Shown piece after piece: positions 24,295 through 32,883 of a stretch of DNA of 64,000 nt (its first letter is position 1; each line of letters begins with the position of its first letter). Under the pieces are notes generated by a model. That model was given only the letters and a program-made list of their open reading frames with translations, was not told where the DNA came from and searched no databases. The stretch covers positions 26,572 through 90,571 of the forward strand of contig CAMCYP010000012.1 in assembly GCA_945885345.1 (NCBI GenBank), written 5' to 3'. A program made the position numbers and the translations under genes. This DNA is from Bordetella parapertussis (GTDB lineage Bacteria > Pseudomonadota > Gammaproteobacteria > Burkholderiales > SG8-41).

Positions 24295-25200
24295 ATGTCG
24301 CTCCCCAAATCAGTACGCATCGTCGAAGTCGGCCCGCGCGACGGGTTGCAGAACGAAGCCACTCCGGTGCCGGCCGCGGTCAAGATCGAACTCATCCATC
24401 GCCTGCAGGATGCAGGCGTCTCCATCATCGAAGCCACCGCCTTCGTGTCGCCGAAGTGGGTGCCGCAGATGGCCGACAACGCCGACGTGATGGCGGGGAT
24501 CCGCCGCAAACCCGGCGTGACCTATCCGGTGCTGGTGCCGAACATGAAGGGGCTGGACGCCGCCATTGCCGCCGGCGCCGATGAAGCCGTGGTGTTCGGC
24601 GCCGCCACCGAGAGTTTTTCCAGGCGTAACACCAACTGCAGTATCGACGAAGGCCTCGCGCGATTTGCCGAGGTGGCGAAGGCCGCGATCGCCCAGGGCA
24701 TCCGGGTGCGTGGCGATATTTCCGTTTGCCTCGGCTGTCCGTACGAAGGCGAAGTCGATCCCGCCGCCGTGGTCCATGTCGCGCAGGCGCTGGACGCGAT
24801 GGGCTGTTATGAAATCACCGTCTGCGACACCATCGGTACCGGCACCGCCGGCAAAACCCGCGCCGTCATCGAAGCGGTTGCCCGACACATACCCGTCGAA
24901 CGCATGGCCGGACATTTCCACGACACCTATGGCCAGGCGCTGACCAATATCTACGCCGCGCTGGAATGCGGAGTTGCGACTTTCGACAGCTCGGTATCCG
25001 GGCTCGGTGGCTGCCCGTACGCCAAAGGCGCCACCGGCAACGTCGCGACGGAAGATGTGTTGTACCTGCTCAACGGCCTTGGCATCGAGACCGGCATCGA
25101 CATGCAGAAACTGATGGCTGCCGGCGATTACATCTGCGACGCGCTCGGCCGTACCACGCTGTCGCGCGTCGCGCGCGCGATCCGCGCCAAAACAGCATGA
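24295..25200 (+). CDS. liuE: Hydroxymethylglutaryl-CoA lyase
   Basis: 301 aa TIM-barrel lyase. The N-terminal VEVGPRDGLQNE motif and HFHDTYGQAL segment (metal-binding His pair) are present. The signature SVSGLGGCPYAKGATGN near residues 226-242 holds the catalytic cysteine. It cleaves HMG-CoA to acetyl-CoA and acetoacetate, ending leucine catabolism. It lies 31 bp after the hydratase-like gene. Its TGA stop overlaps the ATG of the DUF1289 gene. The acetyl-CoA produced could feed PHB synthesis by the neighbouring phaC product. Confidence 0.95.
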   Translation: MSLPKSVRIVEVGPRDGLQNEATPVPAAVKIELIHRLQDAGVSIIEATAFVSPKWVPQMADNADVMAGIRRKPGVTYPVLVPNMKGLDAAIAAGADEAVVFGAATESFSRRNTNCSIDEGLARFAEVAKAAIAQGIRVRGDISVCLGCPYEGEVDPAAVVHVAQALDAMGCYEITVCDTIGTGTAGKTRAVIEAVARHIPVERMAGHFHDTYGQALTNIYAALECGVATFDSSVSGLGGCPYAKGATGNVATEDVLYLLNGLGIETGIDMQKLMAAGDYICDALGRTTLSRVARAIRAKTA

Positions 25201-25388
25201 CCCCGCCGGACGTCGAGTCGCCCTGCGTGGGGGCCTGCCTGGTCGACCACCAGGGCCACGGCTTTTGTGTCGGCTGCTGGCGCACGCTGAGGGAAATCAG
25301 CGACTGGTACCGCTACAGCCAGGAGCAGAAAAAAGCGTTGCTGGGCCAGCTCGAAACCCGCCGCGCCAGCCATTCCACCGTCAACTGA
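25197..25388 (+). CDS. DUF1289 family protein
   Basis: 63 aa. Four cysteines in the pattern CVGACLVDHQGHGFCVGCWR (residues 9-28) match the DUF1289 family, small proteins thought to bind a metal or iron-sulfur cluster. The ATG overlaps the HMG-CoA lyase stop (ATGA), so it is probably translated from the same message. The function is not established for any member. No membrane segment or signal peptide. Confidence 0.85.
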   Translation: MTPPDVESPCVGACLVDHQGHGFCVGCWRTLREISDWYRYSQEQKKALLGQLETRRASHSTVN

Positions 25389-25406
25389 ATCATCGGAGCC
25401 CGCTTT

Positions 25407-25964
25407 ATGCCGTTGCCAGCCCCCGCCCCCCGCACCTTGAAACACACCCGCGCCGTCGAATGCAAAGGCTACGAGCGCGAAGACGGTTTATGGGATATCG
25501 AGGGCCACCTCGTCGATACCAAAACCTATGTGCACTCGCGCCGCGACGGCGGCCGCGAACGCCAGCCCGGGCAACCGGTGCACCACATGTGGCTGCGCCT
25601 GACCATCGACCTCGACCTGAAAATCCACGATGTCGAAGCCGTCACCGACACGGGGCCGTACGAAACCTGCGGCAACATCACGGTGAATTTCAAAAAACTC
25701 GTCGGCCTCACCATCGGCCCCGGCTGGCGCAAGGCGATTGCCGAACGTGTCGGCGGCGTACTCGGCTGCACCCACCTGGTCGAGCTGCTGGGCCCGCTGG
25801 GCACCACCGCGTTTCAGGCCACCGGTCGTGCACGTGAAGCACACAACGCCGCTAAACCGGCGACCGGCAAAAAACCTTACCAGATCGGTTCCTGCCACAT
25901 CTACAAGGATGACGCGCCGGCGGTGCTGGAGCGGTGGCCGGAGTTTTATACCGGAAAGCGTTAA
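25407..25964 (+). CDS. DUF2889 family protein
   Basis: 185 aa, soluble. Sequence blocks such as YEREDGLWDIEGHLVDTK (near 20-37) and CTHLVELLGPLGTTAFQ (near 118-134) are typical of DUF2889, common in beta- and alphaproteobacteria with no assigned role. It starts 18 bp after the DUF1289 stop and is likely the last gene of the leucine-catabolic transcript. The C-terminus ends with CHIYKDDAPAVLERWPEF, also conserved. There is no signal peptide. Confidence 0.85.
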   Translation: MPLPAPAPRTLKHTRAVECKGYEREDGLWDIEGHLVDTKTYVHSRRDGGRERQPGQPVHHMWLRLTIDLDLKIHDVEAVTDTGPYETCGNITVNFKKLVGLTIGPGWRKAIAERVGGVLGCTHLVELLGPLGTTAFQATGRAREAHNAAKPATGKKPYQIGSCHIYKDDAPAVLERWPEFYTGKR

Positions 25965-26015
25965 GCAAAACTGGATTTTCCGCGGCGTTCGTCGCGCACA
26001 CATGTCGCGCCGTGA

Positions 26016-26045
26016 ATATCAATAAGTAATTGTTTTTATTGATAT
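26016..26045. repeat. 24-bp AT-rich dyad, copy 3 (best copy)
   Basis: ATATCAATAA (26016-26025), 10-bp spacer GTAATTGTTT, TTATTGATAT (26036-26045): a perfect 10-bp inverted repeat matching the dispersed consensus. It lies 52 bp after the DUF2889 stop. Confidence 0.8.
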
Positions 26046-26231
26046 TTATAGCACTCCGCCGTCGTCATGCAGAACAACAACGGCTCCGGAAACGCACCAG
26101 CGTTGCGTCGAGCAAGATCCAACTTGCCGTCCAGACTCGACTCCCTAAGCCTGAAATACGCCAGCTCAAACTGGCTCCGCTTGGTACGCGAACGCACGGT
26201 CAATTTGTCGGGTAGTCACGACAATCGCCTT

Positions 26232-26300
26232 CACTGTTCGGTCATCCGCACAGTGTCCTGACTGAGGGGACCACAGTCGTTTTGACGATCATCGGTCCCC
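26232..26300 (+). promoter_or_regulatory. Two tandem hairpins in the pgaA leader
   Basis: Hairpin 1: CACTGT (26232-26237) with ACAGTG (26250-26255). Hairpin 2: GGGGACC (26266-26272) with GGTCCCC (26294-26300). Both lie 65-135 bp before pgaA. In E. coli the pga leader is bound by CsrA at GGA motifs; here hairpin 2 carries a GGA in its stem and the ribosome-binding site AGGAG contains another. A regulatory role is inferred only. Confidence 0.45.
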
Positions 26301-26366
26301 GGTAACAGTCTGTCGTGTTCACATCCGCCACGGCAAAACCAGCAACAGATCTCCGCAGGAGCAGTC

Positions 26367-28823
26367 GTGGTCATGAATCGCATACTGATGGCCGGCATGG
26401 CCATCATGGTTATCGTTGTGCCTGCTGCCCGGGCCGCAGAACAGATCGATGCCGTCACGGCAGAGGCCGCTGTCCTGCACCGCAGCGCCGTCGAGGACGC
26501 GCGCGCCGGTCGTGTCGAGCCGGCACTCGAAGTACTGCAATCGCTGGTGGCGCGTTTTCCCGAGCAGCAAGACCTGCTCGGCGATTATGTGGTCGTGCTC
26601 GGCTGGGCCGGCAAGCATGCCGCGGCACTCGCTCTGCTAGACCGCGTCGACCGCGCCAATGCGCCGGTCTATGTCATCGAATCCCTCGCCAACTCGGCAC
26701 GCCGCCTGCACCGTTACGATCTGGCGGAATCCTTGTACAAGGAAGCTCTGGCACGCGATCCCCTGCGGGTCGAGCCGGAAATCGGCCTCGCCCGCACACT
26801 CGCCGATGCCGGCAAGTTCGACGCTGCAAGCGCACTGATCGGGCGTCTGCGCGCGCAACATCCAAACCGGGTCGATGTGCGGGAAGCCGCCGCAGATATC
26901 GCGACCGCGAAACGCGACCCCTTCACTGCGCTGGCCGCCTATGGCGAAATACTCGTGCTGGAACCGGCCAATCGCGCCGCACTGCGCGGAAAAATCCGCA
27001 CGCTCGCAGAAATCGGTGCGCCACAACTTGCCATCGCGCTTGCCGATCGCAATCCCGGCATCCTTTCAGCGGATGAACGTGATGCACTCGCCGTCGACCT
27101 GACTGCGCAAAAAATCCGCTGGGGCACGATAGCCGCAGACACCGGGCGCGGACCGCAGCGCTTTGCCGGCATTGACCGCGCACTCGCCGACAGCGAAGCC
27201 GCGGGGACACGCGCGCTTGATCCGGCCACTGAATTAACCGCGACTGAACGCCGGCTGGCGCTCGACCGCATCAGCGCGCTACAGGTGCGTTTCCGCATGC
27301 ACGACAGCGTTGCCCTGTATGAAGCCATGGCCGCGCGCCCCGCGGAGATGCCCGCTTATGCCCAAGCGACAGCGGCGGCGGCTTACCTGACGATCGAACA
27401 GCCGGAAAAAGCGCGCGACCTGTATCGCAAAGCCCTGATCACGGACCCGGACAACCTGGATTCGCAACTCGGGCTGTTCTACGCGCTGGCCGAAAGCGAA
27501 GAACATGATGCGGCGCTGGCGCAGGTCGAGCGCGTGGTCGCGGCCACGCCGCCATTGATTGACCAATGGAGCCGGCTGACCATCCGCGACAATCCGGTCT
27601 ACGCGCGGGCGCTGGGCGCACGCGCGATGGCCCCCTTGTTCCTGAATCGTCCGGAAGAGGCAGCTCAGCGCCTGCAGGTGCTGTCCGGTCAGGCGCCGCA
27701 CAACATGGAGATCCGCACCGATTACGCGAGCGTGAGGCGCGCCCGCGGCTGGCCGCGTGCAGCTGAAGAAGAACTGCGCTGGATCATTGCGGCCGACCCT
27801 GGCAACAGCGGAGCACTCGGTGAACGCGCCGGGGCATTGCTGGAAATGCAGGATTACCGCAATGCAGAATCTGCGCTGACATTGGCACAATCGGTTGCAG
27901 CCGAAGATGGCCGCGTGAGGCGCGCCGCGCGCTTGTATGAAGTTTATGGCCTGCGTGAACTGATCGTCGATGGCAACTTCGGCAAATCGAAGGGTGGCGG
28001 CCCGACGGGCACACAGGATTACGCCGTCGATACGCGACTGTATTCGAGTCCGCTCGATTACAACTACCGGGTTTTCGCCCACGCCTTCAATGCTGAAGCC
28101 CGACTCCCCGGCGGCACCGGCAGGCGCAACCGCGTCGGCGCCGGACTGGAATACCGTTCACCGCTGATTACTGCCAGCGGCGAGCTTTCGCATGACCTGA
28201 GCGGTAACCATAACGGGGTGGCCGCTGCACTCGCCTACACACCCAATGACCTCTGGACCTTCAGCGGCACTGTCGATACCTCGTCCAACGAAGCACCGCT
28301 GCAGGCCAATCTGGCCGGTATTAACGCGCGGCTGGCTTCGGGCGAGGTGGTCTGGCAGGCCAATGAATCACGCAGCGCAGCGCTGTATTACGCGCACATG
28401 GATTTCAGCGACGACAACCGCCGTGATATGACCCAGGCGCGCTGGACCGAGCGTGTGATCGCCGGCCCGGTCTACACACTTGAGGTGACCGGTGCACTGT
28501 ATGCGTCAAGCAATTCTCAGGGTGGCACCACCCCCTATTTCAACCCGTCGCGTGATTTTTCACCGACGCTGGAGTTGGCCAACGAATGGCTGCAATGGCA
28601 GCGTTATACGCGGTCATTCCGCCACCGCGTGGTTGTTACGGCCGGCAACTACTGGCAACAGGGCTTCGGCACCGGGCCGGTTTATGGCGCACGTTACGAA
28701 CAGGAGTGGGCGGCCGATGACCGGCTGACCTTGCGTTACGGCATCGGCCGCAGCCTGCACCCGTACGACGGCGCGAAGACGGCACGTAACTATGCCGTCC
28801 TTTCGCTGAACTGGAGATTCTGA
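26367..28823 (+). CDS. pgaA: PgaA, poly-N-acetylglucosamine outer-membrane export porin
   Basis: About 818 aa. A signal peptide of ~24 residues ends at ARAA. Tetratricopeptide-like helical repeats fill the periplasmic N-terminal two-thirds (to about residue 540). A C-terminal beta-barrel follows, with alternating aromatic strands and a terminal Phe (NWRF), the usual outer-membrane assembly signal. It binds partly deacetylated PNAG and exports it. Start taken at GTG 26367, five bases after AGGAG; ATG 26373 is an alternative. First of pgaABCD; the gap to pgaB is only 2 bp. Confidence 0.92.
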   Translation: MVMNRILMAGMAIMVIVVPAARAAEQIDAVTAEAAVLHRSAVEDARAGRVEPALEVLQSLVARFPEQQDLLGDYVVVLGWAGKHAAALALLDRVDRANAPVYVIESLANSARRLHRYDLAESLYKEALARDPLRVEPEIGLARTLADAGKFDAASALIGRLRAQHPNRVDVREAAADIATAKRDPFTALAAYGEILVLEPANRAALRGKIRTLAEIGAPQLAIALADRNPGILSADERDALAVDLTAQKIRWGTIAADTGRGPQRFAGIDRALADSEAAGTRALDPATELTATERRLALDRISALQVRFRMHDSVALYEAMAARPAEMPAYAQATAAAAYLTIEQPEKARDLYRKALITDPDNLDSQLGLFYALAESEEHDAALAQVERVVAATPPLIDQWSRLTIRDNPVYARALGARAMAPLFLNRPEEAAQRLQVLSGQAPHNMEIRTDYASVRRARGWPRAAEEELRWIIAADPGNSGALGERAGALLEMQDYRNAESALTLAQSVAAEDGRVRRAARLYEVYGLRELIVDGNFGKSKGGGPTGTQDYAVDTRLYSSPLDYNYRVFAHAFNAEARLPGGTGRRNRVGAGLEYRSPLITASGELSHDLSGNHNGVAAALAYTPNDLWTFSGTVDTSSNEAPLQANLAGINARLASGEVVWQANESRSAALYYAHMDFSDDNRRDMTQARWTERVIAGPVYTLEVTGALYASSNSQGGTTPYFNPSRDFSPTLELANEWLQWQRYTRSFRHRVVVTAGNYWQQGFGTGPVYGARYEQEWAADDRLTLRYGIGRSLHPYDGAKTARNYAVLSLNWRF

Positions 28824-28825
28824 AC

Positions 28826-30718
28826 ATGCGCTGGCCCGTCCTGATAAAGCTGGCCCTGATCACGCTGGTCCTGCCCGTGTTTGTGGACAATGAAGCGGCA
28901 AATGCGGCGACAGCTGATGCGACAAGCACGGCAACACCTGCAGTAACACCCGTGCCGGCCGCCGCAACCGTTGTGCCGACCACTGCCGTAGAACGCGCCC
29001 CCGTCGTGGCGGTGCCGGCGGTGGTGAAACCGGGGACCTTCACAGCGCTGGCCTATCACGAGGTGCAACGCGACGTGCGCGACTTTCCCGATCCCTTTGC
29101 GGTCGATGCCACGGCGCTGGTCAAACAGTTCGAATGGCTGCGCGGCAACGGCTATACACCGGTGAGTCTCGACGCCATCATCACCGCGCGCAACGGCGGA
29201 AAGCCGCTGCCGGCCAAGGCCGTACTGTTGAGCTTCGATGACGCGTATCGCTCTTTCTATACCCGGGTTTATCCGCTGTTGCGCGAGTACCGTTATCCCG
29301 CGGTCCTGGGCGTGGTCGGCAAGTGGGTCGATACCGGGCGTGGCGAGCCGGTGCCGCAGGACGACAAGACTGTAGTTGCCGAATCGATGTTCTCGACCTG
29401 GCCGCAGCTGCGCGAGATGGCGGCCTCGGGACTGGTTGAAATCGCCTCGCATACCTACGATATGCACCGTGGTGTACTGGCCAATCCGCAGGGCAATTTG
29501 CAACCGGCGGCGACCACCCGCATCTACAACAAAACAAACGGCCGCTACGAAAACGATGCCGAGTGGCGGGCGCGGACCGGCGCAGACCTCGCGCGCAATG
29601 CGGATGTGATTGGACGCCAAACCGGGCGCCGGCCGCGCACCATCATCTGGCCGTACGGCAGTTACAACGATGAACTGGTACGCATCGCCGCTGATCTGGG
29701 CATGTCGGTCGCGCTGACGCTGGAAGACGGTGCCAACACGGCGGACGTCCCCCTGACGGCACTACGTCGGGTCCTGATTGAAAACAATCCGGTACTCGCC
29801 GACTTCGCATCCGGAGAACGCGGCCCGCTTTATGCCGAACCGCAGCGGGTCATGCAAATCCGGCTCGATGATGTCTACAGTCCGGACGCGGCGCAACAGG
29901 AACGGAATCTGTCCACCTTGCTGGATCGCATCAAGTTGCTGGAGCCGACCCATGTCTATCTGCAGGCTACCGCTGACACCAATGGCGACGGCGTTGCCGA
30001 CAGCGCCTATTTCCCGAACCGGCATCTGCCGCTGCGCGGCGACCTGTTCAACCGCGCGGCCTGGCAAATCGAGACGCGCAATCACATCAAGGTATTTGCG
30101 CTGCTGCCGGTGACGCGATTTGGATTGCCAAAAAATACAGTCGCCGAGATTTACGAGGACCTTGCGCGCTACGTGGACATCGGCGGCTTGGTGTTCGATG
30201 ACGGGGAGCGGGCCGGCACAATCGAGGACGCAAACACCCTGGATTTCACGCGCCAGCTCGCGTTGCGTGTCAGCGCGTTCCGCGCGCCGCTGAAAACGGT
30301 ACGCACCATGACTATCGAGTCGTCTCCGGAAACCGCTGCCGGCACGATGGCTGCACAGCACAACGCGCAGAAGTTCGCGGCCTATGCCGCCGCCTACGAT
30401 TACGTGGCACTGGTCATGTCGCCCCGGGAACAGGCCGTGAACCCCGACGTATTGATGGCCGCTCTGGGCATGCCTGCAGCAGAGGCTCAACGCGACAAGG
30501 ACCTCCGGCGCAAGCTGGTGTTCATGCTGCAGAACACTGCGCAATCAACGGACTTTGTGGCCCGGCAGATGCGCGCACTGCAACTGGGCGGTGTGCTCAA
30601 TTTCGGTTATGCCCCGGACGACTTTTCGCGCAACAACCCGTCCCTGGAAAAAATCGCACCGGTAATATCGCTGCGGGTATATCCGCAGGCGGCCGCGGGA
30701 AAGGAAAAAGCAAAATGA
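28826..30718 (+). CDS. pgaB: PgaB, poly-N-acetylglucosamine N-deacetylase
   Basis: 630 aa with two domains. The N-terminal polysaccharide deacetylase (about 75-300) has the metal/catalytic motif LSFDDAYRSF and IASHTYDMHRG. The C-terminal hydrolase-like domain (about 330-620) starts near MQIRLDDVY. It removes acetyl groups from PNAG in the periplasm, needed for export. E. coli PgaB is a lipoprotein; here the N-terminus is an Ala/Thr-rich signal-type segment with no lipobox cysteine, followed by a low-complexity Ala/Pro/Val/Thr linker (about 28-70). The protein may be soluble or uncleaved. The stop overlaps pgaC (ATGA). Confidence 0.93.
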   Translation: MRWPVLIKLALITLVLPVFVDNEAANAATADATSTATPAVTPVPAAATVVPTTAVERAPVVAVPAVVKPGTFTALAYHEVQRDVRDFPDPFAVDATALVKQFEWLRGNGYTPVSLDAIITARNGGKPLPAKAVLLSFDDAYRSFYTRVYPLLREYRYPAVLGVVGKWVDTGRGEPVPQDDKTVVAESMFSTWPQLREMAASGLVEIASHTYDMHRGVLANPQGNLQPAATTRIYNKTNGRYENDAEWRARTGADLARNADVIGRQTGRRPRTIIWPYGSYNDELVRIAADLGMSVALTLEDGANTADVPLTALRRVLIENNPVLADFASGERGPLYAEPQRVMQIRLDDVYSPDAAQQERNLSTLLDRIKLLEPTHVYLQATADTNGDGVADSAYFPNRHLPLRGDLFNRAAWQIETRNHIKVFALLPVTRFGLPKNTVAEIYEDLARYVDIGGLVFDDGERAGTIEDANTLDFTRQLALRVSAFRAPLKTVRTMTIESSPETAAGTMAAQHNAQKFAAYAAAYDYVALVMSPREQAVNPDVLMAALGMPAAEAQRDKDLRRKLVFMLQNTAQSTDFVARQMRALQLGGVLNFGYAPDDFSRNNPSLEKIAPVISLRVYPQAAAGKEKAK

Positions 30719-32013
30719 TCCCGGATCCCGGCGTATCGCCGATCGAATTTTTCTCGGCTTACTCGTACTACTACCCGCTGTTCATGTCTTATCTGTGGAT
30801 GATTGGCGCGGTGTTTTATTATTTTCGCCGCGAACGGCCACCCAGGAGTTACCGCGACCAGTATCGCGCCGATCCGGACTGCGGGCCGGAAATTCCGCCG
30901 GTTTTGGCGGAATACCCGCTGGTGACCATGATTGTTCCCTGCCACAACGAAGGGCGCGAAATCGAAGATACGGTCGATTATCTGCTCGCATCAACTTATC
31001 CAGATTTCGACATCGTGCTGGTCAATGACGGCAGCACCGACGAAACACCACAGATCCTCGACCGGATTGCCGCACAACACGCGAAAGTCCGGGTCATCCA
31101 TCTGGCGCGTAATCAGGGCAAGGCCATGGCACTCACCACCGCCTCGCTGATGACCCCGGCGCAGTACTTATGCTGTATCGATGCCGATGCACTGCTGGAT
31201 CCGCAGGCGCTGTCATGGATGATGGTACATTTCCAGAATTCCCGCGTCGGCGCCGTCACCGGAAATCCGCGGGTACGCAACCGCTCGACGCTGCTCGGCC
31301 GGTTGCAGGTGGGTGAGTTCTCCTCGATTGTCGGTCTGATCAAACGCGCGCAACGCACCTACGGCCGTATTTTCACCGTTTCCGGTGTGGTCGCCTGCTT
31401 CCGCAAGGCAGCGCTGCATGACGTTGGATACTGGAGCACCGACATGCTGACCGAGGATATCGACATCAGCTGGAAGCTGCAGATCCGCTTCTGGGATGTG
31501 CGTTTCGAGCCCAAGGCGCAATGCTGGATCCTCGCGCCCGAGACACTGCGCGGTCTGTGGCAGCAGCGACTGCGCTGGGCCACCGGCGGCATCCAGGTGC
31601 TGATGAAAAACTGGCGTATTGAACATGCCTGGATGGTGCGCCGCATGTGGCCGGTACTGCTGGAGTATGTGATGAGCGTCATCTGGGCCTACGCGATGTT
31701 CACCATCGCCTTGCTCTGGCTGGTCGGTTTTTTCGTCGAATTGCCACTCGATTACCGTGTCGAATCGTTTCTCTCGGGATGGAATGGCGTCATGGTCGGC
31801 ACGACATGCCTGCTCCAGGTCGCCACCAGCCTTGCCCTCGACTCCCGCTACGATAATGGATCGGTCAGGATATTTTTCTGGATGATCTGGTATCCACTGG
31901 CCTACTGGATGTTCAACATGGTTACAACCATCGTATCGGTGCCGCGTGCACTGTTGCGAAATACCAAAAAGAGAGCGTTATGGACCAGTCCGGACCGCGG
32001 CATAAAATCCTGA
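30715..32013 (+). CDS. pgaC: PgaC, poly-N-acetylglucosamine synthase
   Basis: 432 aa processive GT2 glycosyltransferase. An N-terminal membrane helix precedes the cytoplasmic catalytic domain, whose motifs are LVNDGSTDET, CIDADALLDP, LTEDIDISWK and the QQRLRWATGG (QxxRW) product-binding site. Three or four C-terminal membrane helices follow (about 310-420). It polymerises UDP-GlcNAc to beta-1,6-GlcNAc and works with PgaD. In E. coli the PgaCD pair is activated by c-di-GMP binding. It overlaps pgaB by 4 bp and pgaD by 34 bp, so all four are translated from one transcript. Confidence 0.95.
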   Translation: MIPDPGVSPIEFFSAYSYYYPLFMSYLWMIGAVFYYFRRERPPRSYRDQYRADPDCGPEIPPVLAEYPLVTMIVPCHNEGREIEDTVDYLLASTYPDFDIVLVNDGSTDETPQILDRIAAQHAKVRVIHLARNQGKAMALTTASLMTPAQYLCCIDADALLDPQALSWMMVHFQNSRVGAVTGNPRVRNRSTLLGRLQVGEFSSIVGLIKRAQRTYGRIFTVSGVVACFRKAALHDVGYWSTDMLTEDIDISWKLQIRFWDVRFEPKAQCWILAPETLRGLWQQRLRWATGGIQVLMKNWRIEHAWMVRRMWPVLLEYVMSVIWAYAMFTIALLWLVGFFVELPLDYRVESFLSGWNGVMVGTTCLLQVATSLALDSRYDNGSVRIFFWMIWYPLAYWMFNMVTTIVSVPRALLRNTKKRALWTSPDRGIKS

Positions 32014-32480
32014 AACCACCGCTGATCGTGCGCCCCGATCTGCAGTCTCCGCAGCAGCGGGGGCTGTATGGCGTGCTGACACTCGCATTCTGGGTATTCT
32101 GGTTTTACCTGTGGCTGCCGGTACTCGCATTGCTGGCCTGGGCCCTTGGCGTGCAACAAGCCTACAAATACATGATCGTCCTCGGTGGCTATGTAGAAGT
32201 CATCCGTGTGGTGGGTATATACGCACTGATCATTTTTCTGCTGGGCGGAGCCCTGCTGTTATGGGCGAACTACAACATCCTGCGTTACGGCGGCGTCGAG
32301 AGGCGCAAAGCCGTCCTGCCGATAACCCCGGAGCAAATTAGCCACTATTTCGGCCAGGATCTGGCGTCGGTGCTGCGCTGGCGAACGGAGCAGCGCCTTT
32401 GCGTAACTCATGACCAGGACGGTCGCGTTACTGCAGTCGAGATTCTGGGCGATAACACGGCAGCCCATGCAGCAAGCTGA
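31980..32480 (+). CDS. pgaD: PgaD, PNAG synthase accessory membrane protein
   Basis: 166 aa. Two membrane helices (about 22-48 and 70-95) precede a cytoplasmic C-terminal tail, the layout of PgaD. The N-terminal tail carries the conserved ILKPPLIVRPDLQS segment. It pairs with PgaC and helps form the c-di-GMP-responsive complex. ATG 31980 lies inside the pgaC coding end (34-bp overlap), typical of this operon. It is about 30 residues longer than E. coli PgaD at the C-terminus. Confidence 0.88.
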   Translation: MDQSGPRHKILKPPLIVRPDLQSPQQRGLYGVLTLAFWVFWFYLWLPVLALLAWALGVQQAYKYMIVLGGYVEVIRVVGIYALIIFLLGGALLLWANYNILRYGGVERRKAVLPITPEQISHYFGQDLASVLRWRTEQRLCVTHDQDGRVTAVEILGDNTAAHAAS

Positions 32481-32573
32481 CGGCCAGCCCGTTTCCCATT
32501 TTGTGCGTTGCCGAACAGAGCTTTTTCAGGGCACGCGGTATAAACAAAAAGACTATTAATCTCAAGGAACAAC

Positions 32574-32855
32574 ATGAACTGGGATCGCATCGAAAGCAAC
32601 TGGAAACGATTCAACGTGGATGTCAAAAAGCAGTGGAGAAAACTCAGCGATCATCAGCTCAATTCGACGGCCGGTAAACGCGATCTGCTGTTGCATGAAA
32701 TCCAGAAAACCTACGGGATTTCGGAACACGCAGCAGAATGGCAGCTATCAGGTTGGCAGGCCCGGCTGACCGCTCAAAATCCGGAAATGACACCCGAATC
32801 AGAGCCGTCTGGCTTTGCCAACTGGTGGCAGCAGAACAAACTGCAAAAAATGTAA
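32574..32855 (+). CDS. CsbD-like stress protein
   Basis: 93 aa. The opening NWDRIESNWKRF and the later TAGKRDLLLHEIQKTYGIS match the CsbD pattern (NWDxIxGxWKQxKG ... GxxDxLxGKIQExYG). Family members are small, hydrophilic, abundant under general stress or stationary phase; the molecular role is unknown. An AAGGAAC ribosome-binding site and a TATAAA-like box (near 32539) lie upstream, so it probably has its own promoter rather than belonging to pga. The stop is immediately followed by one copy of the AT-rich dyad. Confidence 0.8.
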   Translation: MNWDRIESNWKRFNVDVKKQWRKLSDHQLNSTAGKRDLLLHEIQKTYGISEHAAEWQLSGWQARLTAQNPEMTPESEPSGFANWWQQNKLQKM

Positions 32856-32880
32856 GTAAGTATTTGATTTTATTTGTTTA
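32853..32880. repeat. 24-bp AT-rich dyad, copy 4 (CsbD-like/MFS gap)
   Basis: TAAGTAA, spacer GTATTTGATT, TTATTTG (32853-32876). Its spacer is identical to that of the copy at 4314-4341 (read on the minus strand). It fills the 28-bp gap between two convergent genes and begins with the CsbD-like stop codon. Confidence 0.65.
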
Positions 32881-32883
32881 TGT

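Larger units (their letters stand above)
25965..26366. other. 402-bp gap before pgaA: no gene seen
   Basis: No convincing ORF lies here; the short open frames lack family-like sequence and ribosome-binding sites. The stretch holds the perfect AT-rich dyad at 26016-26045, a small GCCAG/CTGGC inverted repeat near 26160, and two tandem hairpins close to pgaA (26232-26255 and 26266-26300). Confidence 0.7.

Noticed and set aside
26016..26045. IHF-binding site as the explanation of the AT-rich dyad
   Set aside because: The copies do not match the IHF consensus WATCAANNNNTTR over its full length; only the first half fits in some copies.
26030..26215. Small open frame of 61 codons in the pgaA upstream gap
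   Set aside because: It has no ribosome-binding site, starts inside the AT-rich dyad, and its sequence is unlike any protein family I know.
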